This document shows positions 36,824-50,079 of a stretch of DNA of 64,000 bases, piece after piece. Source of the stretch: Sulfuricystis multivorans. Its GTDB lineage: Bacteria > Pseudomonadota > Gammaproteobacteria > Burkholderiales > Rhodocyclaceae. The notes beneath the pieces were generated by a model. It was not told the origin of the DNA. It saw only the letters and a list, made by a program, of their open reading frames with translations, and did not search any database. Within the stretch, counting starts at the first letter, position 1. Every line of letters begins with the position of its first letter. A program made the position numbers and the translations under genes. The stretch covers positions 1,240,001-1,304,000 of the forward strand of contig NZ_AP018718.1 of assembly GCF_003966565.1 (NCBI RefSeq), given 5' to 3'.

Positions 36824-38098
36824 ATGGCAGGAAAAAAAGAGGCACCGGAAAAACTGCTCTACTGCTCCTTCTGCGGCAAGAGCCAGCACGAGGTCAAGAA
36901 GCTGATCGCCGGTCCGTCGGTGTTCATCTGCGATGAATGCATCGACCTGTGTAACGACATCATTCGTGATGATGGCGAAGTCGGCGAGAGCGCGAAGCCG
37001 GCCAGCGATCTGCCGACGCCAGCCGAGATCCGCGCGGTGCTCGACCAGTACGTGATTGGCCAGGATCGGGCGAAGAAAGTCCTCGCCGTCGCCGTTTATA
37101 ACCACTACAAGCGGCTGCGCAGCGAGGGCAAGCCGCGGCGCGGCAAGGAGGACGTCGAGCTCGCCAAGAGCAACATCCTGCTGATCGGACCGACGGGCTC
37201 GGGCAAGACGCTGCTGGCTCAAACCCTGGCGCGGCTCTTGAACGTCCCCTTCGTGATCGCCGATGCAACCACGCTGACCGAAGCCGGCTATGTCGGCGAG
37301 GATGTCGAGAACATCATCGCCAAGCTGCTGCAGACCTGCGATCACGATCCGGCCAAGGCGCAACAGGGCATCGTCTATCTCGACGAGATCGACAAGATCT
37401 CGCGCCGCAGCGAGAACCGTTCGATCACGCGCGACGTTTCCGGGGAAGGCGTGCAGCAGGCTCTCCTGAAGCTGATCGAGGGCACGGTCGCCGCGGTGCC
37501 GCCGCAGGGTGGCCGCAAGCATCCGAACCAGGACTTCATCCAAGTCGATACCTCGAACATTCTGTTCATCTGCGGTGGTGCCTTCGACGGTCTGGACAAG
37601 ATCATCCAGGAACGTTCCGAAAAATCCGGCATCGGTTTCGCCGCGCCGGTCAAGAGCAAGACGAGCGCCAGTGTCAGCGAGATCCTCTCCCAGGTCGAGC
37701 CGGACGATCTGGTGCGCTATGGCTTGATTCCCGAGCTGATCGGTCGGCTGCCGGTAGTCGCCAATCTCAGCGAATTGGATGAAGAAGCGCTGGTGCGCAT
37801 TCTGATCGAACCGAAGAACGCACTGATCAAACAGTACCAGAAGCTCTTCGCGATGGAGGGCGTCGAACTCGAAGTGCGTCCCAGCGCCTTGCAGGCGATC
37901 GCCCGAAAGGCGATCAAGCGCAAGACCGGTGCGCGGGGCTTGCGTTCGATCATGGAAAACGTGTTGCTCGACACGATGTTCGAACTGCCGGGCATGAGCG
38001 GTGTCGAAAAGGTCGTGATCGACGAGAACACGATCGAAGCAGGCGCCAAGCCGCTATTGATCTACGCCGATCAGCCGAAGGTTTCCGGGGCCAACTGA
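36824..38098 (+). CDS. clpX: ATP-dependent Clp protease ATPase subunit ClpX
   Basis: A 424-residue unfoldase. The N-terminal zinc domain has CSFCGKSQ and CDECIDLC; the AAA+ domain has [23 protein letters not shown] (Walker B) and the [13 protein letters not shown] sensor-2 region. The IGF loop that docks on ClpP reads SGIGFAAP. It delivers substrates to ClpP and lies directly behind it. Confidence 0.98.
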   Translation: MAGKKEAPEKLLYCSFCGKSQHEVKKLIAGPSVFICDECIDLCNDIIRDDGEVGESAKPASDLPTPAEIRAVLDQYVIGQDRAKKVLAVAVYNHYKRLRSEGKPRRGKEDVELAKSNILLIGPTGSGKTLLAQTLARLLNVPFVIADATTLTEAGYVGEDVENIIAKLLQTCDHDPAKAQQGIVYLDEIDKISRRSENRSITRDVSGEGVQQALLKLIEGTVAAVPPQGGRKHPNQDFIQVDTSNILFICGGAFDGLDKIIQERSEKSGIGFAAPVKSKTSASVSEILSQVEPDDLVRYGLIPELIGRLPVVANLSELDEEALVRILIEPKNALIKQYQKLFAMEGVELEVRPSALQAIARKAIKRKTGARGLRSIMENVLLDTMFELPGMSGVEKVVIDENTIEAGAKPLLIYADQPKVSGAN

Positions 38099-38152
38099 AA
38101 GCCGGCGCCATTTGCGCTATCCTGCCGTCGTCCGCCTCGACCCGGACGTCGG

Positions 38153-38180
38153 CTTGAATCTCTTGCCCGTGGCCCCATGT
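38153..38180 (+). promoter_or_regulatory. Sigma-32 (heat-shock) promoter of lon
   Basis: CTTGAA at 38153-38158, a 14-nt spacer and CCCCATGT at 38173-38180, a full match to the RpoH consensus. It precedes the lon start by ~38 bp; lon has AGAGGA upstream of its ATG. Confidence 0.85.
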
Positions 38181-38217
38181 GCGGGGAACGGCAACTACAC
38201 AATGAGAGGATGCGTCC

Positions 38218-40644
<2,427 letters not shown>

Positions 40645-40665
40645 TAGAATGCGCGACGCTCTTCC

Positions 40666-40741
40666 GGGTGCTTAGCTCAGTTGGTAGAGCGTCGCCCTTA
40701 CAAGGCGAATGTCGGCGGTTCGAACCCGTCAGCACCCACCA
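40666..40741 (+). tRNA. tRNA-Val (anticodon UAC)
   Basis: A 76-nt tRNA with acceptor GGGTGCT paired to AGCACCC, D-arm GCTCAGTTGGTAGAGC, anticodon loop CTTACAA (TAC), T-loop GGTTCGAACCC and encoded CCA. A TAGAAT box sits ~20 bp upstream, as for the tRNA-Leu gene. A terminator follows. Confidence 0.97.
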
Positions 40742-40746
40742 ATGAA

Positions 40747-40776
40747 ATAGCCCGGCTTCGCCGGGCTATCTGTTTT
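40747..40776 (+). terminator. Rho-independent terminator after tRNA-Val
   Basis: ATAGCCCGGC, a TTC loop and GCCGGGCTAT form a 10-bp GC-rich stem followed by CTGTTTT. It lies between tRNA-Val and the stop of the convergent cnoX gene and could serve both strands. Confidence 0.85.
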
Positions 40777-40782
40777 CTGCAC

Positions 40783-41655
40783 TCAGTTCAGGGTGCGCGC
40801 CAGCGCGATACGGAACGCGCGCACCAAGTCGTCATATTGCGGCTGCGCCGACAGTAGCGTGAACAGTTTGAGCATGCCTTTGCGGCCGGCCTCGTCGTTC
40901 CATTTGCGATCGCGGCGCACGATTTCGAGCAGCTGTTCCAGCGCGGCTTGGTAGTCCTGCCGCAGGGCCAAGGCATTGGCCAGTTGCAGTCGCGCTTCGT
41001 GATCATTGGCATCGCGCTCCAGACGTGCCTGCAATGCGCCGACATCGGCACCGTTGGCCGTCTTGGCCATGTCGATGCGCGCCATGAGCGCGGCGGCGCG
41101 ATCCTGGTCGCGTACCCGATCGGCGACGGCCGACAGCAATTCCGTTGCCTCGGACAAGGCTTCCGGGGTGCCGAGATCGAGGCTGAGCTGGACGAAATCG
41201 AGGTAGGCGGTGTCATTCCTAGGATCGAGATCGATCGCCTCGGCCATCTTCTGACGGGCAGCATCGAGGTTGCCGGCGGCGGCGAGATCGAGCGCCGCAC
41301 GGCGCAGCGGCTCGGCGGGTGAGGGGATCAACCGGTCGAGGAACTCGCGAATTTGGGCTTCGGGCAGCGCGCCGGTGAATTCATCGACCAGCTCGCCACC
41401 GACGAAAGCCTTCACGGCAGGGATGCCGCGCACCCCATAGCGCATCGCCAATTCCTGGTTTTCGTCGGAATTCACCTTGGCGAGGATGAACTTGCCGGAA
41501 TATTCCGCCGCGAGTTTTTCGAGGATCGGCTTGAGAATGCGGCAGGGCTGGCACCACGGTGCCCAGAAATCGACGATCACGGGCACTCGGCGCGAGGCGG
41601 CGAGTACCTTTTCGTCGAAATCGACGACGCTGACATCGATCGCGTATTGGGACAT
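40783..41655 (-). CDS. cnoX: Chaperedoxin CnoX (YbbN), thioredoxin-TPR protein
   Basis: A 290-residue protein: N-terminal thioredoxin domain with WAPWCQPCRILKP (WCQPC active site; the E. coli protein has lost this redox pair) and GVRGIPAVKAF, then a tetratricopeptide C-terminal half (about 125-290). CnoX protects substrates from over-oxidation and hands them to GroEL or DnaK. It lies beside lon. A MITE-like element starts 67 bp upstream of its ATG. Confidence 0.9.
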   Translation of the reverse strand: MSQYAIDVSVVDFDEKVLAASRRVPVIVDFWAPWCQPCRILKPILEKLAAEYSGKFILAKVNSDENQELAMRYGVRGIPAVKAFVGGELVDEFTGALPEAQIREFLDRLIPSPAEPLRRAALDLAAAGNLDAARQKMAEAIDLDPRNDTAYLDFVQLSLDLGTPEALSEATELLSAVADRVRDQDRAAALMARIDMAKTANGADVGALQARLERDANDHEARLQLANALALRQDYQAALEQLLEIVRRDRKWNDEAGRKGMLKLFTLLSAQPQYDDLVRAFRIALARTLN

Positions 41656-41721
41656 GGATCAACCTCGTGTGCGGAAGGACAGATGCTGCCTCGCAAATGT
41701 GGGCACGCGGCTGATTTTAAA

Positions 41722-41927
41722 CCCAGATTGTCCATTGGAACGCGAGCGGGTTTCGAAGGCGAGGGCGAGCAGGTTTGCGTCCCCGCGACGAGCCAATAAC
41801 CATGTCTATTGGCGAGGAACGGGGGCGCGAAGATGCCGCCCGCAGCCCGAAAGCCGCCGTGTAGGGCGACGAAATGACCGTATCAAATGCTCATGGCGCA
41901 TCAGCCCGGTCTAATGGACAATCTGGG
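41722..41927 (+). mobile_element. MITE-like element, copy 3
   Basis: A 206-bp copy in the orientation of copy 1, with the same 15-bp ends (one mismatch tolerated inside) and a 6-bp direct repeat TTTAAA at 41716-41721 and 41928-41933. The right-hand repeat contains the stop codon of the convergent reductase gene. No coding capacity. Confidence 0.88.
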
Positions 41928-41928
41928 T

Positions 41929-42816
41929 TTAAATGCCATCACTTTCCGGCGTGCTCAGCTTTTCGAGCAGTTTCAGTGCCGCGATCGAATCTTCCTCGCC
42001 CATGCCGCTGCCGACGACCGCATTGAACATCTGCGCCGTAGCTGCCGCCGCAGGCAGCATCAGGCCGAGCCGGTGCGCTTCTTCCATGACGATGCGCAGA
42101 TCCTTCTGGTGCATCCAGGCTTTGAAACCCGGCTTGAAATTGCGCTCGATCATGCGCTGGCCGTGGTTTTCGAGGATGCGCGAGTAAGCGAAGCCTCCCA
42201 GCAGTGCCTCGCGCACCTTGGCGACATCGACGCCGTTTTTCGCCGCGAAATTGAAGGCTTCGGCCACCGCCATGACCCCGACCCCGGTGAGAATCTGATT
42301 GCAGGCCTTGGCGACCTGTCCAGCGCCGATCTCCCCGATCAGTGTCACCGACTTGCCGAGCTTCGCGAACAGCGGTTTGACCTTCTCGAAGACCTCGGAT
42401 TTGCCGCCCACCATGATCGTCAGGCTCGCATTGATCGCCCCGATCTCGCCACCAGAAACCGGCGCATCGAGGAACTCGATGCCTTTTGCGGCGAGCGCCG
42501 CGCCGATCTCGCGCGCGGCATTGGGGTTGATCGTGCTCATGTCGACGACGATCAGGCCGGGCCGTCCACCGCTGGCGATGCCGTTCTCACCCAATGTGAC
42601 CTCTCGCACGTCGGGTGCGTCGGCGACCATCGTGAAGACGATCTCGGCATGACGCGCAACTTCGGCCGCCGAGACATGAATTTTGGCGTCGACCTCCTTG
42701 AAAGGTTCGAGCGAGGCGGGCCGGCGCGCCCACAAGTGCAGCGTGTGGCCGGCTTGGGCCAGATGCAGGGCCATGGGACGTCCCATCAGCCCCAGGCCAA
42801 TGAAGCCAATGTTCAT
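41929..42816 (-). CDS. 2-hydroxy-3-oxopropionate (tartronate semialdehyde) reductase GarR/GlxR-like
   Basis: A 295-residue beta-hydroxyacid dehydrogenase: NIGFIGLGLMGRPMALHLA (Rossmann), DAPVSGGEIGA substrate segment, catalytic Lys in GQVAKACNQIL and a helical C-terminal domain. It reduces tartronate semialdehyde or a similar 3-hydroxyacid with NAD(P)H. The ATG at 42816 has AAGGAA upstream; the longer ORF overlaps the PEBP gene. The stop codon lies in the target duplication of MITE copy 3. Exact substrate is inferred from the family. Confidence 0.82.
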   Translation of the reverse strand: MNIGFIGLGLMGRPMALHLAQAGHTLHLWARRPASLEPFKEVDAKIHVSAAEVARHAEIVFTMVADAPDVREVTLGENGIASGGRPGLIVVDMSTINPNAAREIGAALAAKGIEFLDAPVSGGEIGAINASLTIMVGGKSEVFEKVKPLFAKLGKSVTLIGEIGAGQVAKACNQILTGVGVMAVAEAFNFAAKNGVDVAKVREALLGGFAYSRILENHGQRMIERNFKPGFKAWMHQKDLRIVMEEAHRLGLMLPAAAATAQMFNAVVGSGMGEEDSIAALKLLEKLSTPESDGI

Positions 42817-42847
42817 GAGGGAGTTCCTTGGTGGCGTTCGGGAGAAA

Positions 42848-43318
42848 TCAGGGATGCTTCTGATAGGTGCCGACCAGCTGCGCTTCGGCGAGGATATGAC
42901 CGGCCATCGCCTTTTCCAGTTGCGCCTTGGTGGGATGTTTGAGATCAGGCAGCACGACGTCGAGCGCATAGAGCTTGTGGAAATAGCGATGGCGGCCGAT
43001 CGGCGGACAAGGGCCACCATAGCCGGTACGCTGCCAGTCGTTGAGACCTTCGAACGTGCCGGGGGGTAAGGTCTTCACTGCTTCGGGTAGCCCAGTGACC
43101 GTCGGCGGGATGTTGTAGAGCACCCAATGCACCCAGGTCATTTTCGGCGCGGCCGGATCGGGGGCATCGGGGTCATCGACGATCAGCGCCAGGCTCTTCG
43201 TGCCCGCCGGCACCCCCGACCATGACAGGGGCGGTGAAACGTCGGCCCCTTGACAGGTATAGTGCGCGGGGATCGCGGCCAGATGCGCAAAGGCAACCGA
43301 GGTCAGGATCAGGCTCAT
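42848..43318 (-). CDS. YbhB/YbcL family PEBP (Raf-kinase-inhibitor-like) protein
   Basis: A 156-residue phosphatidylethanolamine-binding-like protein. Ligand-pocket motifs: PPLSWSGVPAGTKSLALIVDDPDAP, WVHWVLYNIPP and YGGPCPPIGRHRYFHKLYAL. The first ~20 residues are mildly hydrophobic, possibly a signal peptide. Function in bacteria is poorly defined. It is ~30 nt from the reductase gene, so possibly co-transcribed, and divergent from purL. Confidence 0.88.
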   Translation of the reverse strand: MSLILTSVAFAHLAAIPAHYTCQGADVSPPLSWSGVPAGTKSLALIVDDPDAPDPAAPKMTWVHWVLYNIPPTVTGLPEAVKTLPPGTFEGLNDWQRTGYGGPCPPIGRHRYFHKLYALDVVLPDLKHPTKAQLEKAMAGHILAEAQLVGTYQKHP

Positions 43319-43414
43319 GATGGATTCCTCCCTGAGGCAAGGAAATAGCGGTCAGTATAATCACATTCCTCCCAGCTTGGCTTGCCTGCCCAACGCCCTT
43401 CCTTATCTCGCATC

Positions 43415-46400
43415 ATGTCACGAATCCTCAAGCTGCGCGGCGCCGCCGCTTTTTCTCCCTCCCATCTCGCCCGCCTGCAAAAGGCGCTCGATACGCCGCT
43501 TGCTGCCGAGCAATGGTTTTTCGTCGAGCTCGACGCTGCACTGGAGGAGGAAGATGAGGCGCGTCTGAAAGACCTACTCGGTATTCCCGACCCGCTGCCG
43601 CCGGCGCCGCAAGGTGAGCTGCTGCTCATCACCCCGAGATTGGGAACGATCTCGCCTTGGTCGTCGAAAGCCACCGACATCGCCAAGAACTGCGGTTTTG
43701 CTGCGGTCAAACGCATCGAGCGCGGCATCGTCTACACATTGCCAAAATCGGCGCTGACGCAGCGGCACATCGCGCGGCTCCACGACCGGATGACCGAGTC
43801 GGTGCTCGATTCGATCGAGGCCGCCGAACGGCTTTTCCACCACGTTGCGCCGCAACCGCTGACGAGCGTGGACATCCTTGCCGGCGGCCGCGCCGCGCTG
43901 GTCGAGGCCAACGGCGAGCTGGGGCTGGCGCTGTCGAACGATGAGATCGACTACTTGATCGACAATTTCACGAAGCTGGGTCGCAATCCGACCGATGTCG
44001 AGCTGATGATGTTCGCGCAGGCGAATTCCGAGCACTGCCGCCACAAGATCTTCAATGCCTCGTGGGAGATCGACGGGAAACCGCAGCCCATGTCGCTGTT
44101 CGGCATGATCCGAGAAACGCACAAGGCGCATCCCGACGGGACGATCGTCGCCTACGCCGACAACGCGGCGGTGATCGAAGGGGCAGCGATTCGGCGCTTC
44201 CATCCGCGGGCCGATGGCACCTATGCCTATGTCGAGGAGGTCACGCACATCCTTGCCAAGGTCGAAACCCACAACCATCCGACTGCGATCTCGCCGTTTC
44301 CGGGTGCCGCGACAGGCTCTGGCGGCGAGATTCGCGACGAGGGCGCCACCGGCCGCGGCGCGAAGCCCAAGGCGGGCCTGTGTGGCTTTTCGGTCTCCGA
44401 CCTCAAGATTCCAGGCTTCGAGCAGCCGTGGGAGTCGAACTACGGCAAACCCGAGCGCATCGCCTCGGCCTTGGAGATCATGATCGAAGGGCCGCTGGGC
44501 GCAGCGGCGTTCAACAACGAATTCGGCCGGCCAAACCTCGCCGGTTATTTCCGCACCTTCGAGCAGCCGTTCAATGGTGAGATGCGCGGCTACCACAAGC
44601 CGATCATGATCGCCGGTGGCGTGGGCAACATCGGCGCGCGTCATTGCTTCAAGGAGAAATTTCCGGCCGGCACGAAACTCATCCAGCTCGGCGGTCCCGG
44701 GATGTCGATCGGCCTGGGCGGCGGTGCGGCCTCGTCGATGGCCACCGGCACGAATACCGCCGATCTCGATTTTGCCTCGGTGCAGCGCGGCAATCCGGAA
44801 ATGCAGCGGCGCGCGCAGGAGGTCATCGACCGCTGCTGGCAGATGGGCGAGGCGAATCCGATTCTCGCCATCCACGACGTCGGCGCGGGCGGCATCTCGA
44901 ACGCGATGCCGGAACTCGCCTTTGATGCCGGTCGCGGCGCCTGGTTCGATCTGCGCCAGGTGCCGACCGAAGAGCCGGGTATGAGCCCGCGCGAGATTTG
45001 GTGCAACGAGGCCCAGGAGCGTTATGTGCTCGCCGTCGCCCCCGAACGTCTCGCCGAATTCGAGGCGATCTGCGCTCGCGAGCGTTGCCCGTTCGCGGTG
45101 ATCGGTGAAGCGACCGAAACGCGTCAGCTCGTCGTCGAGGATCCGTATTTCGGCAACAAGCCCGTCGATATACCGATGGAAGTGCTGTTGGGCAAGCCTC
45201 CCCGCATGCACCGCAAGGCGGCACGCAAGCCGGTGGCGATGCCGCCGCTCGCTCTCGATGCGATCGATCTGGCTGATGCGGCCATGCGTGTGCTGCGCTT
45301 GCCGGCGGTGGCCAGCAAGAGTTTTTTGATCACCATCGGCGATCGCACGGTCGGCGGTTTGACGGCCCGCGACCAGTTCGTCGGCCCCTGGCAGACGCCG
45401 GTGGCCGACGTGGCGGTCACCGCGATGGGTTTCGATACCTACTTGGGCGAGTGCTTTGCAATGGGCGAGAGAACGCCCGTGGCGCTGCTCGACGCGCCCG
45501 CCTCCGGCCGCATGGCGATCGGCGAGGCGATCACCAATCTCGCCGCCGCGCAAGTGACCGATCTTGGCCAGGTGAAGCTCTCCGCCAACTGGATGGCGGC
45601 CGCTGGCCACGGCAACGAGGATGCGGCGTTGTTCGACACCGTGAAGGGCGTTGGCCTCGAATTCTGCCCGGCGCTCGGCATCTCCATCCCCGTCGGCAAA
45701 GATTCGCTGTCGATGCGCACCCAATGGGAGGAAAACGGTGTCAAAAAGTCCGTCGTCGCGCCGCTTTCCCTGATCGTCACGGCCTTTGCGCCTTGCGGCG
45801 ACGTGCGCGAAACACTCACGCCGCAATTGCAATCAGACGCAGGCGGCGAGACCGAGCTGATCCTGATCGATCTGGGGCAGGGCAAAAACCGCCTGGGCGG
45901 CTCGGCACTGGCCCAGGTCTATGGCGCTTCGGGCGACGTGCCGCCTGATGCCGATGCCGCTTTGCTCAAGCGCTTTTTCGCCGCGATCCAGACGCTGCGC
46001 CCCCTGATCCTCGCTTACCACGACCGTTCCGACGGCGGGCTGTTCGCGACCCTCTGCGAGATGAGCTTCGCCTCGCATCTGGGTATTTCGGTGAACCTCG
46101 ATATCCTGTGCTACGACCCGCTGATGAACGATGTCGATGGCATCGAACGCGCGCCGCAACTGATCGATGGCCGGATGCAGGATCGCTTGCTCGCCGCACT
46201 GTTTTCCGAGGAACTCGGCGCCGTGATCCAGATCCGCCGCTCTCAACGCACGGCCGTGATGCAGACCTTGCGCGATCATGGCCTCGGTGCATGCTCCCAC
46301 ATCATCGGCAGCCTGAACGACGCCGACGAGCTGCGCCTGTGGCGCAACGCCAAAGCCGTGCTGACCCTGCCGCGCGTCGCGCTGCAGCGCGCCTGGAGCG

Positions 46401-47296
46401 AGACGAGTTACCGAATCGCCCAGCTGCGCGACGACCCGGAATGCGCGCAGGAAGAGTTCGATGCGCTGCTCGATGCCGCCGACCCGGGACTGTCATGCCA
46501 GCCGACTTTCGATCCAGCCGCGCCGTTCGTCGTCAGCGGCGTCCGACCCAAGATCGCCATCCTGCGCGAGCAGGGCGTCAATGGCGAGATCGAGATGGCC
46601 GCCGCCTTCGACCGGGCTGGCTTCGAATGCATCGATGTGCATATGTCCGACCTGATGAGCGGCCGTGTGAAACTCGCCGACTTCAAAGGATTGGCCGCCT
46701 GCGGCGGTTTTTCCTATGGCGATGTGCTCGGCGCGGGGCAGGGCTGGGCGAAGTCGATTCTCTTCCACCCCGAACTCAAGGACGAATTCGCCGCCTTCTT
46801 CGCGCGCTCCGACACTTTTGCGCTGGGCGTGTGCAACGGTTGCCAGATGATGGCGCATCTGGCGCCGATCATCCCCGGCGCCGAACATTGGCCGACCTTC
46901 CAGCACAACCGCTCCGAGCGCTTCGAGGCGCGTTTTTCGCTGGTCGAGATTCTCGATTCGCCGTCGATCTTCTTTGCCGGCATGGCGGGATCGAAACTGC
47001 CGGTCGTGGTCTCGCACGGCGAGGGGCGGGCGGTATTCGCCAGCGATGCGCGCCCCCCGGTGGCGCTGCGCTACATCGACCATCGCGGCCAGGTGACGAT
47101 GACCTATCCTTTCAACCCGAACGGCTCGCCCGAAGGGATTACCGGCGTTACCACCCCGGACGGTCGCTTCACCATCATGATGCCGCATCCCGAGCGCGTC
47201 TTCCGCACCGTGCAGATGAGCTGGCATCCGGCAGGGCTTGGTGAGGATTCGCCGTGGCTGACGATGTTCCGCAATGCCCGGAAGTGGATGGGGTAG
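43415..47296 (+). CDS. purL: Phosphoribosylformylglycinamidine synthase PurL (large form)
   Basis: A 1293-residue single-chain FGAM synthetase, the proteobacterial long form. The N-terminal domain is followed by AIRS-like domains ([32 protein letters not shown]). The C-terminal glutaminase domain carries the nucleophile Cys in GVCNGCQMM near residue 1139 and HGEGRAVF plus MPHPERVFR for the His-Glu pair. It makes FGAM in purine synthesis. The ATG at 43415 gives the typical start [13 protein letters not shown]. relA follows 12 nt downstream. Confidence 0.98.
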   Translation: MSRILKLRGAAAFSPSHLARLQKALDTPLAAEQWFFVELDAALEEEDEARLKDLLGIPDPLPPAPQGELLLITPRLGTISPWSSKATDIAKNCGFAAVKRIERGIVYTLPKSALTQRHIARLHDRMTESVLDSIEAAERLFHHVAPQPLTSVDILAGGRAALVEANGELGLALSNDEIDYLIDNFTKLGRNPTDVELMMFAQANSEHCRHKIFNASWEIDGKPQPMSLFGMIRETHKAHPDGTIVAYADNAAVIEGAAIRRFHPRADGTYAYVEEVTHILAKVETHNHPTAISPFPGAATGSGGEIRDEGATGRGAKPKAGLCGFSVSDLKIPGFEQPWESNYGKPERIASALEIMIEGPLGAAAFNNEFGRPNLAGYFRTFEQPFNGEMRGYHKPIMIAGGVGNIGARHCFKEKFPAGTKLIQLGGPGMSIGLGGGAASSMATGTNTADLDFASVQRGNPEMQRRAQEVIDRCWQMGEANPILAIHDVGAGGISNAMPELAFDAGRGAWFDLRQVPTEEPGMSPREIWCNEAQERYVLAVAPERLAEFEAICARERCPFAVIGEATETRQLVVEDPYFGNKPVDIPMEVLLGKPPRMHRKAARKPVAMPPLALDAIDLADAAMRVLRLPAVASKSFLITIGDRTVGGLTARDQFVGPWQTPVADVAVTAMGFDTYLGECFAMGERTPVALLDAPASGRMAIGEAITNLAAAQVTDLGQVKLSANWMAAAGHGNEDAALFDTVKGVGLEFCPALGISIPVGKDSLSMRTQWEENGVKKSVVAPLSLIVTAFAPCGDVRETLTPQLQSDAGGETELILIDLGQGKNRLGGSALAQVYGASGDVPPDADAALLKRFFAAIQTLRPLILAYHDRSDGGLFATLCEMSFASHLGISVNLDILCYDPLMNDVDGIERAPQLIDGRMQDRLLAALFSEELGAVIQIRRSQRTAVMQTLRDHGLGACSHIIGSLNDADELRLWRNAKAVLTLPRVALQRAWSETSYRIAQLRDDPECAQEEFDALLDAADPGLSCQPTFDPAAPFVVSGVRPKIAILREQGVNGEIEMAAAFDRAGFECIDVHMSDLMSGRVKLADFKGLAACGGFSYGDVLGAGQGWAKSILFHPELKDEFAAFFARSDTFALGVCNGCQMMAHLAPIIPGAEHWPTFQHNRSERFEARFSLVEILDSPSIFFAGMAGSKLPVVVSHGEGRAVFASDARPPVALRYIDHRGQVTMTYPFNPNGSPEGITGVTTPDGRFTIMMPHPERVFRTVQMSWHPAGLGEDSPWLTMFRNARKWMG

Positions 47297-47308
47297 GGGC
47301 GGAAAGTC

Positions 47309-49486
47309 ATGGTTTCCGTCACCCACGCCCTGCCGGAGTCTGGCATCGACGTCGCGACGTTCGAGCGCCTGACCGCCGGGCTATCGGAGGAGGGCGCGGC
47401 CAGGTTGCGCGATGCGGTGGCGTTTGCCGGCGAAGTCTATCGCGATGCGAAACTCGGCTCTGGCGAGACGGCACTCAGTCACGGACTGGGGGCCGCGCTG
47501 ATCCTCGCCGGCCTGAATCTGGATCTTGACACACGCTTGGCGGCGCTGCTGTTCGCGATCCCCGATTTCGTCGAGCATGCGCATGAAAAGCTCGCCCGGC
47601 AATGGGGCGAGCCGCTCGCTTTGTTGGTCGATGGCTTGCATCGCTTGAAGAATCTGCGGCCGCTGAATCTCGCCAGCGGCCAGAACATCGCCGCCCAGGC
47701 GGAGATTCTGCGCAAGATGCTGCTGGCGCTATCGACCGACATCCGTGTCGTGATGGTGCGGCTGGCCTCGCGCACCCAGACGCTGCGCTTCCTCACCGAC
47801 AATGAGACGCCGGAACGTTTCGAGATCGCGCGTGAAAGCCTGGAAATCTACGCGCCGCTCGCCAACCGGCTCGGCGTCTGGCAGATCAAGTGGGAGATCG
47901 AGGATCTGTCCTTCCGCTTCACCGAACCGGACACCTACAAGAAAATCGCCCGGCAACTGGACGAACGGCGGCAGGAGCGCGAAGCCTTCATCCGCAACGC
48001 GGTGGCGCGCCTCGAGGAGGAGCTCGTCAAAGCGGGCATCGCCCATGCCGAAGTCTATGGCCGGCCCAAGCACATCTACAGCATCTGGAACAAGATGCGC
48101 CAGAAACAGCTCGATTTCGACCAGGTGTATGACGTGCGCGCGCTGCGGATCGTCGTCGATGAGGTGCGCGACTGCTATACCGCGCTCGGTGTCGTGCATG
48201 CGCTGTGGCAGCCGATCCACGGCGAATTCGACGACTATATCTCGCACCCGAAAGGCAATTTCTACCGCTCCCTGCACACCGCGGTGATCGCCGCGGACGG
48301 GCGCGCGCTGGAGGTGCAGATCCGCACCCAGGAAATGCACCGTCATGCCGAGCTGGGCGTGGCCGCCCACTGGCGCTACAAGGAGGCCGGCAACACGCCG
48401 ACCAAGGCCGACTCCAACTATGACGACAAGATTGCCTGGCTGCGCCAACTGCTTTCCTGGCGCGACGAGATCACCGATTCGGCGGTCTGGGTCGAGCAGT
48501 TCAAGCGCGCCGCGCTCGACGACACGATCTACGTGATGACCCCGCAGGGCAGGGTGATCGATCTGCCCAAGGGCGCAACCCCGCTCGATTTCGCCTACCG
48601 TGTGCATACCGAACTTGGCCATCGCTGTCGCGGCGCGAAGGTCGACGGTCATCTGGTACCGCTCAATACGCCGCTGGCTAGCGGCCAGCAGGTCGAAATC
48701 ATCGCCGCGAAGAGTGGCGGGCCTTCGCGGGACTGGCTGGGTCCCGGCTATCTCGTCTCGCCGCGTGCGCGCCAGAAAGTCAAGGCGTGGTTCGCCGCCC
48801 AGCAGGAACAGGAGATGCTCGCCGCCGGCCGTGCCTTCGTGATGCGGGAATTGCAGCGCGACGGCGCCACGCAGGCCAATCTCGATGAACTGGCGCGCAA
48901 ACTCGGCTTCAAGAATGCCGACGCATTGTTTCTCGCCGCGGCGCGCGACGAAGTCGGTCCGCGCGCGATCGAGGCAGCGGTGAAGGGCGCGCCGATCGCC
49001 GAAGCCGCCCCGGAGATCCTCACCCATCGGGCCAAGGCCCAAGCGAGCGGACAGATTCTCGTCGTCGGCGTCGACAAGCTGATGACCCAGCTTGGCCGCT
49101 GCTGCAAGCCGGTACCGCCGGATGCGATCGCCGGCTTCGTCACGCGCGGCCGCGGCATCTCCGTGCATCGCGTCGAATGCGCGAATTTCCGCAACATGGC
49201 GGCGAGGAATCCCGAGCGCGTCATCGAAGCCACGTGGGGTAACAAACAGGTAGGCAGCTATGCCTGCGACCTGTTCATCGAGGCAGCGGACCGTCAAGGC
49301 CTGCTGCGCGACATCTCGGAGGCGCTCGCGAAAGAGAAGGTCAATGTCACCGCGGTGAAGACACGCTCGAAGGGCGCTGTCGCGCACATGTCTTTCACCG
49401 TGGAACTCGGCAGCGCCGAGCAGCTGCAAAAGATAATGTCAGTGCTGGGCGAAATCGGCGGGGTGACCCGCGTGATCCGCGGCTGA
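47309..49486 (+). CDS. relA: (p)ppGpp synthetase RelA
   Basis: A 725-residue RelA/SpoT homologue. The N-terminal HD-type domain is degenerate: LSHGLG is kept, but the HD..ED hydrolase motif is replaced by ALLFAIPDFVEH, so it is RelA (synthetase only). The synthetase domain has the EFDDYI motif typical of RelA and YRSLHTAVI. TGS follows (about 400-460), then the CC/zinc-finger region GRCCKPVPPDAIAGF and a C-terminal ACT domain. It senses amino-acid starvation at the ribosome. Confidence 0.93.
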   Translation: MVSVTHALPESGIDVATFERLTAGLSEEGAARLRDAVAFAGEVYRDAKLGSGETALSHGLGAALILAGLNLDLDTRLAALLFAIPDFVEHAHEKLARQWGEPLALLVDGLHRLKNLRPLNLASGQNIAAQAEILRKMLLALSTDIRVVMVRLASRTQTLRFLTDNETPERFEIARESLEIYAPLANRLGVWQIKWEIEDLSFRFTEPDTYKKIARQLDERRQEREAFIRNAVARLEEELVKAGIAHAEVYGRPKHIYSIWNKMRQKQLDFDQVYDVRALRIVVDEVRDCYTALGVVHALWQPIHGEFDDYISHPKGNFYRSLHTAVIAADGRALEVQIRTQEMHRHAELGVAAHWRYKEAGNTPTKADSNYDDKIAWLRQLLSWRDEITDSAVWVEQFKRAALDDTIYVMTPQGRVIDLPKGATPLDFAYRVHTELGHRCRGAKVDGHLVPLNTPLASGQQVEIIAAKSGGPSRDWLGPGYLVSPRARQKVKAWFAAQQEQEMLAAGRAFVMRELQRDGATQANLDELARKLGFKNADALFLAAARDEVGPRAIEAAVKGAPIAEAAPEILTHRAKAQASGQILVVGVDKLMTQLGRCCKPVPPDAIAGFVTRGRGISVHRVECANFRNMAARNPERVIEATWGNKQVGSYACDLFIEAADRQGLLRDISEALAKEKVNVTAVKTRSKGAVAHMSFTVELGSAEQLQKIMSVLGEIGGVTRVIRG

Positions 49487-49509
49487 GTTCTGGCCGTGGG
49501 GTAGGGTCA

Positions 49510-50079
49510 TCAGGTCCCGCTGGTCAGTTCATCGGGCGTATTCAGATTGCGGAATGCTGCCGCGTCGGGAAAATCCACGGTGACGGCGCCCTGATCGCGG
49601 CACCAGGCCATCAACTTGCGCTCGCCGCAAGCCAATCGGGCTTCCACGGTGGGCAGCAGGTCACGACGGCAGAGCAGGAAGGTCGGCTGCGTTCCTGCGG
49701 AGGTGGCGGCGATCGCCAGGGATCCAGGGCCGATTCCCGCCATCAGGCGAGGAACGAGATCGACAGGCAGGGTAGGGCAATCACAGGGAACGACCGCCAG
49801 CCACGGCGTCGTGCAGGCCGACAATCCGGCCGCGATGCCCGCCAGCGGGCCGCAACGCTCGACTGCCGCGTCGCAGACCACCGGGTAGCCGAAGGCCCGA
49901 TAAGCATCGAGATTGCGGTTGGCGCTGATCAGGAGTCGACCGACCTGCGGGGCAAAACGTTCTATGACATGGGCGATCAACGGCTTGCCGCGGTAGTCGA
50001 GCAAACCTTTGTCGGCTCCACCCATGCGACGGCCTTCGCCGCCGGCGAGGATCAGTCCGGTGACCGCGCTATCCACCAA
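49510..50079 (-). CDS. mobA: Molybdenum cofactor guanylyltransferase MobA
   Basis: A 189-residue nucleotidyltransferase: [19 protein letters not shown] (GTP loop), LLISANRN and [10 protein letters not shown] (metal site). It attaches GMP to Mo-molybdopterin to form MGD for DMSO-reductase-family enzymes. The start overlaps the moaA stop by 11 nt, so the two are expressed together. Confidence 0.93.
   Translation of the reverse strand: MVDSAVTGLILAGGEGRRMGGADKGLLDYRGKPLIAHVIERFAPQVGRLLISANRNLDAYRAFGYPVVCDAAVERCGPLAGIAAGLSACTTPWLAVVPCDCPTLPVDLVPRLMAGIGPGSLAIAATSAGTQPTFLLCRRDLLPTVEARLACGERKLMAWCRDQGAVTVDFPDAAAFRNLNTPDELTSGT

Noticed and set aside
36074-37543. Minus-strand ORF of 489 codons opposite clpP/clpX, ending in the MITE
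   Set aside because: Its end merely reads the MITE sequence and its body is antisense to two essential genes.
43574-45832. Minus-strand ORF of 752 codons opposite purL
   Set aside because: Antisense shadow of a fully recognised purL; no ribosome site or motif.
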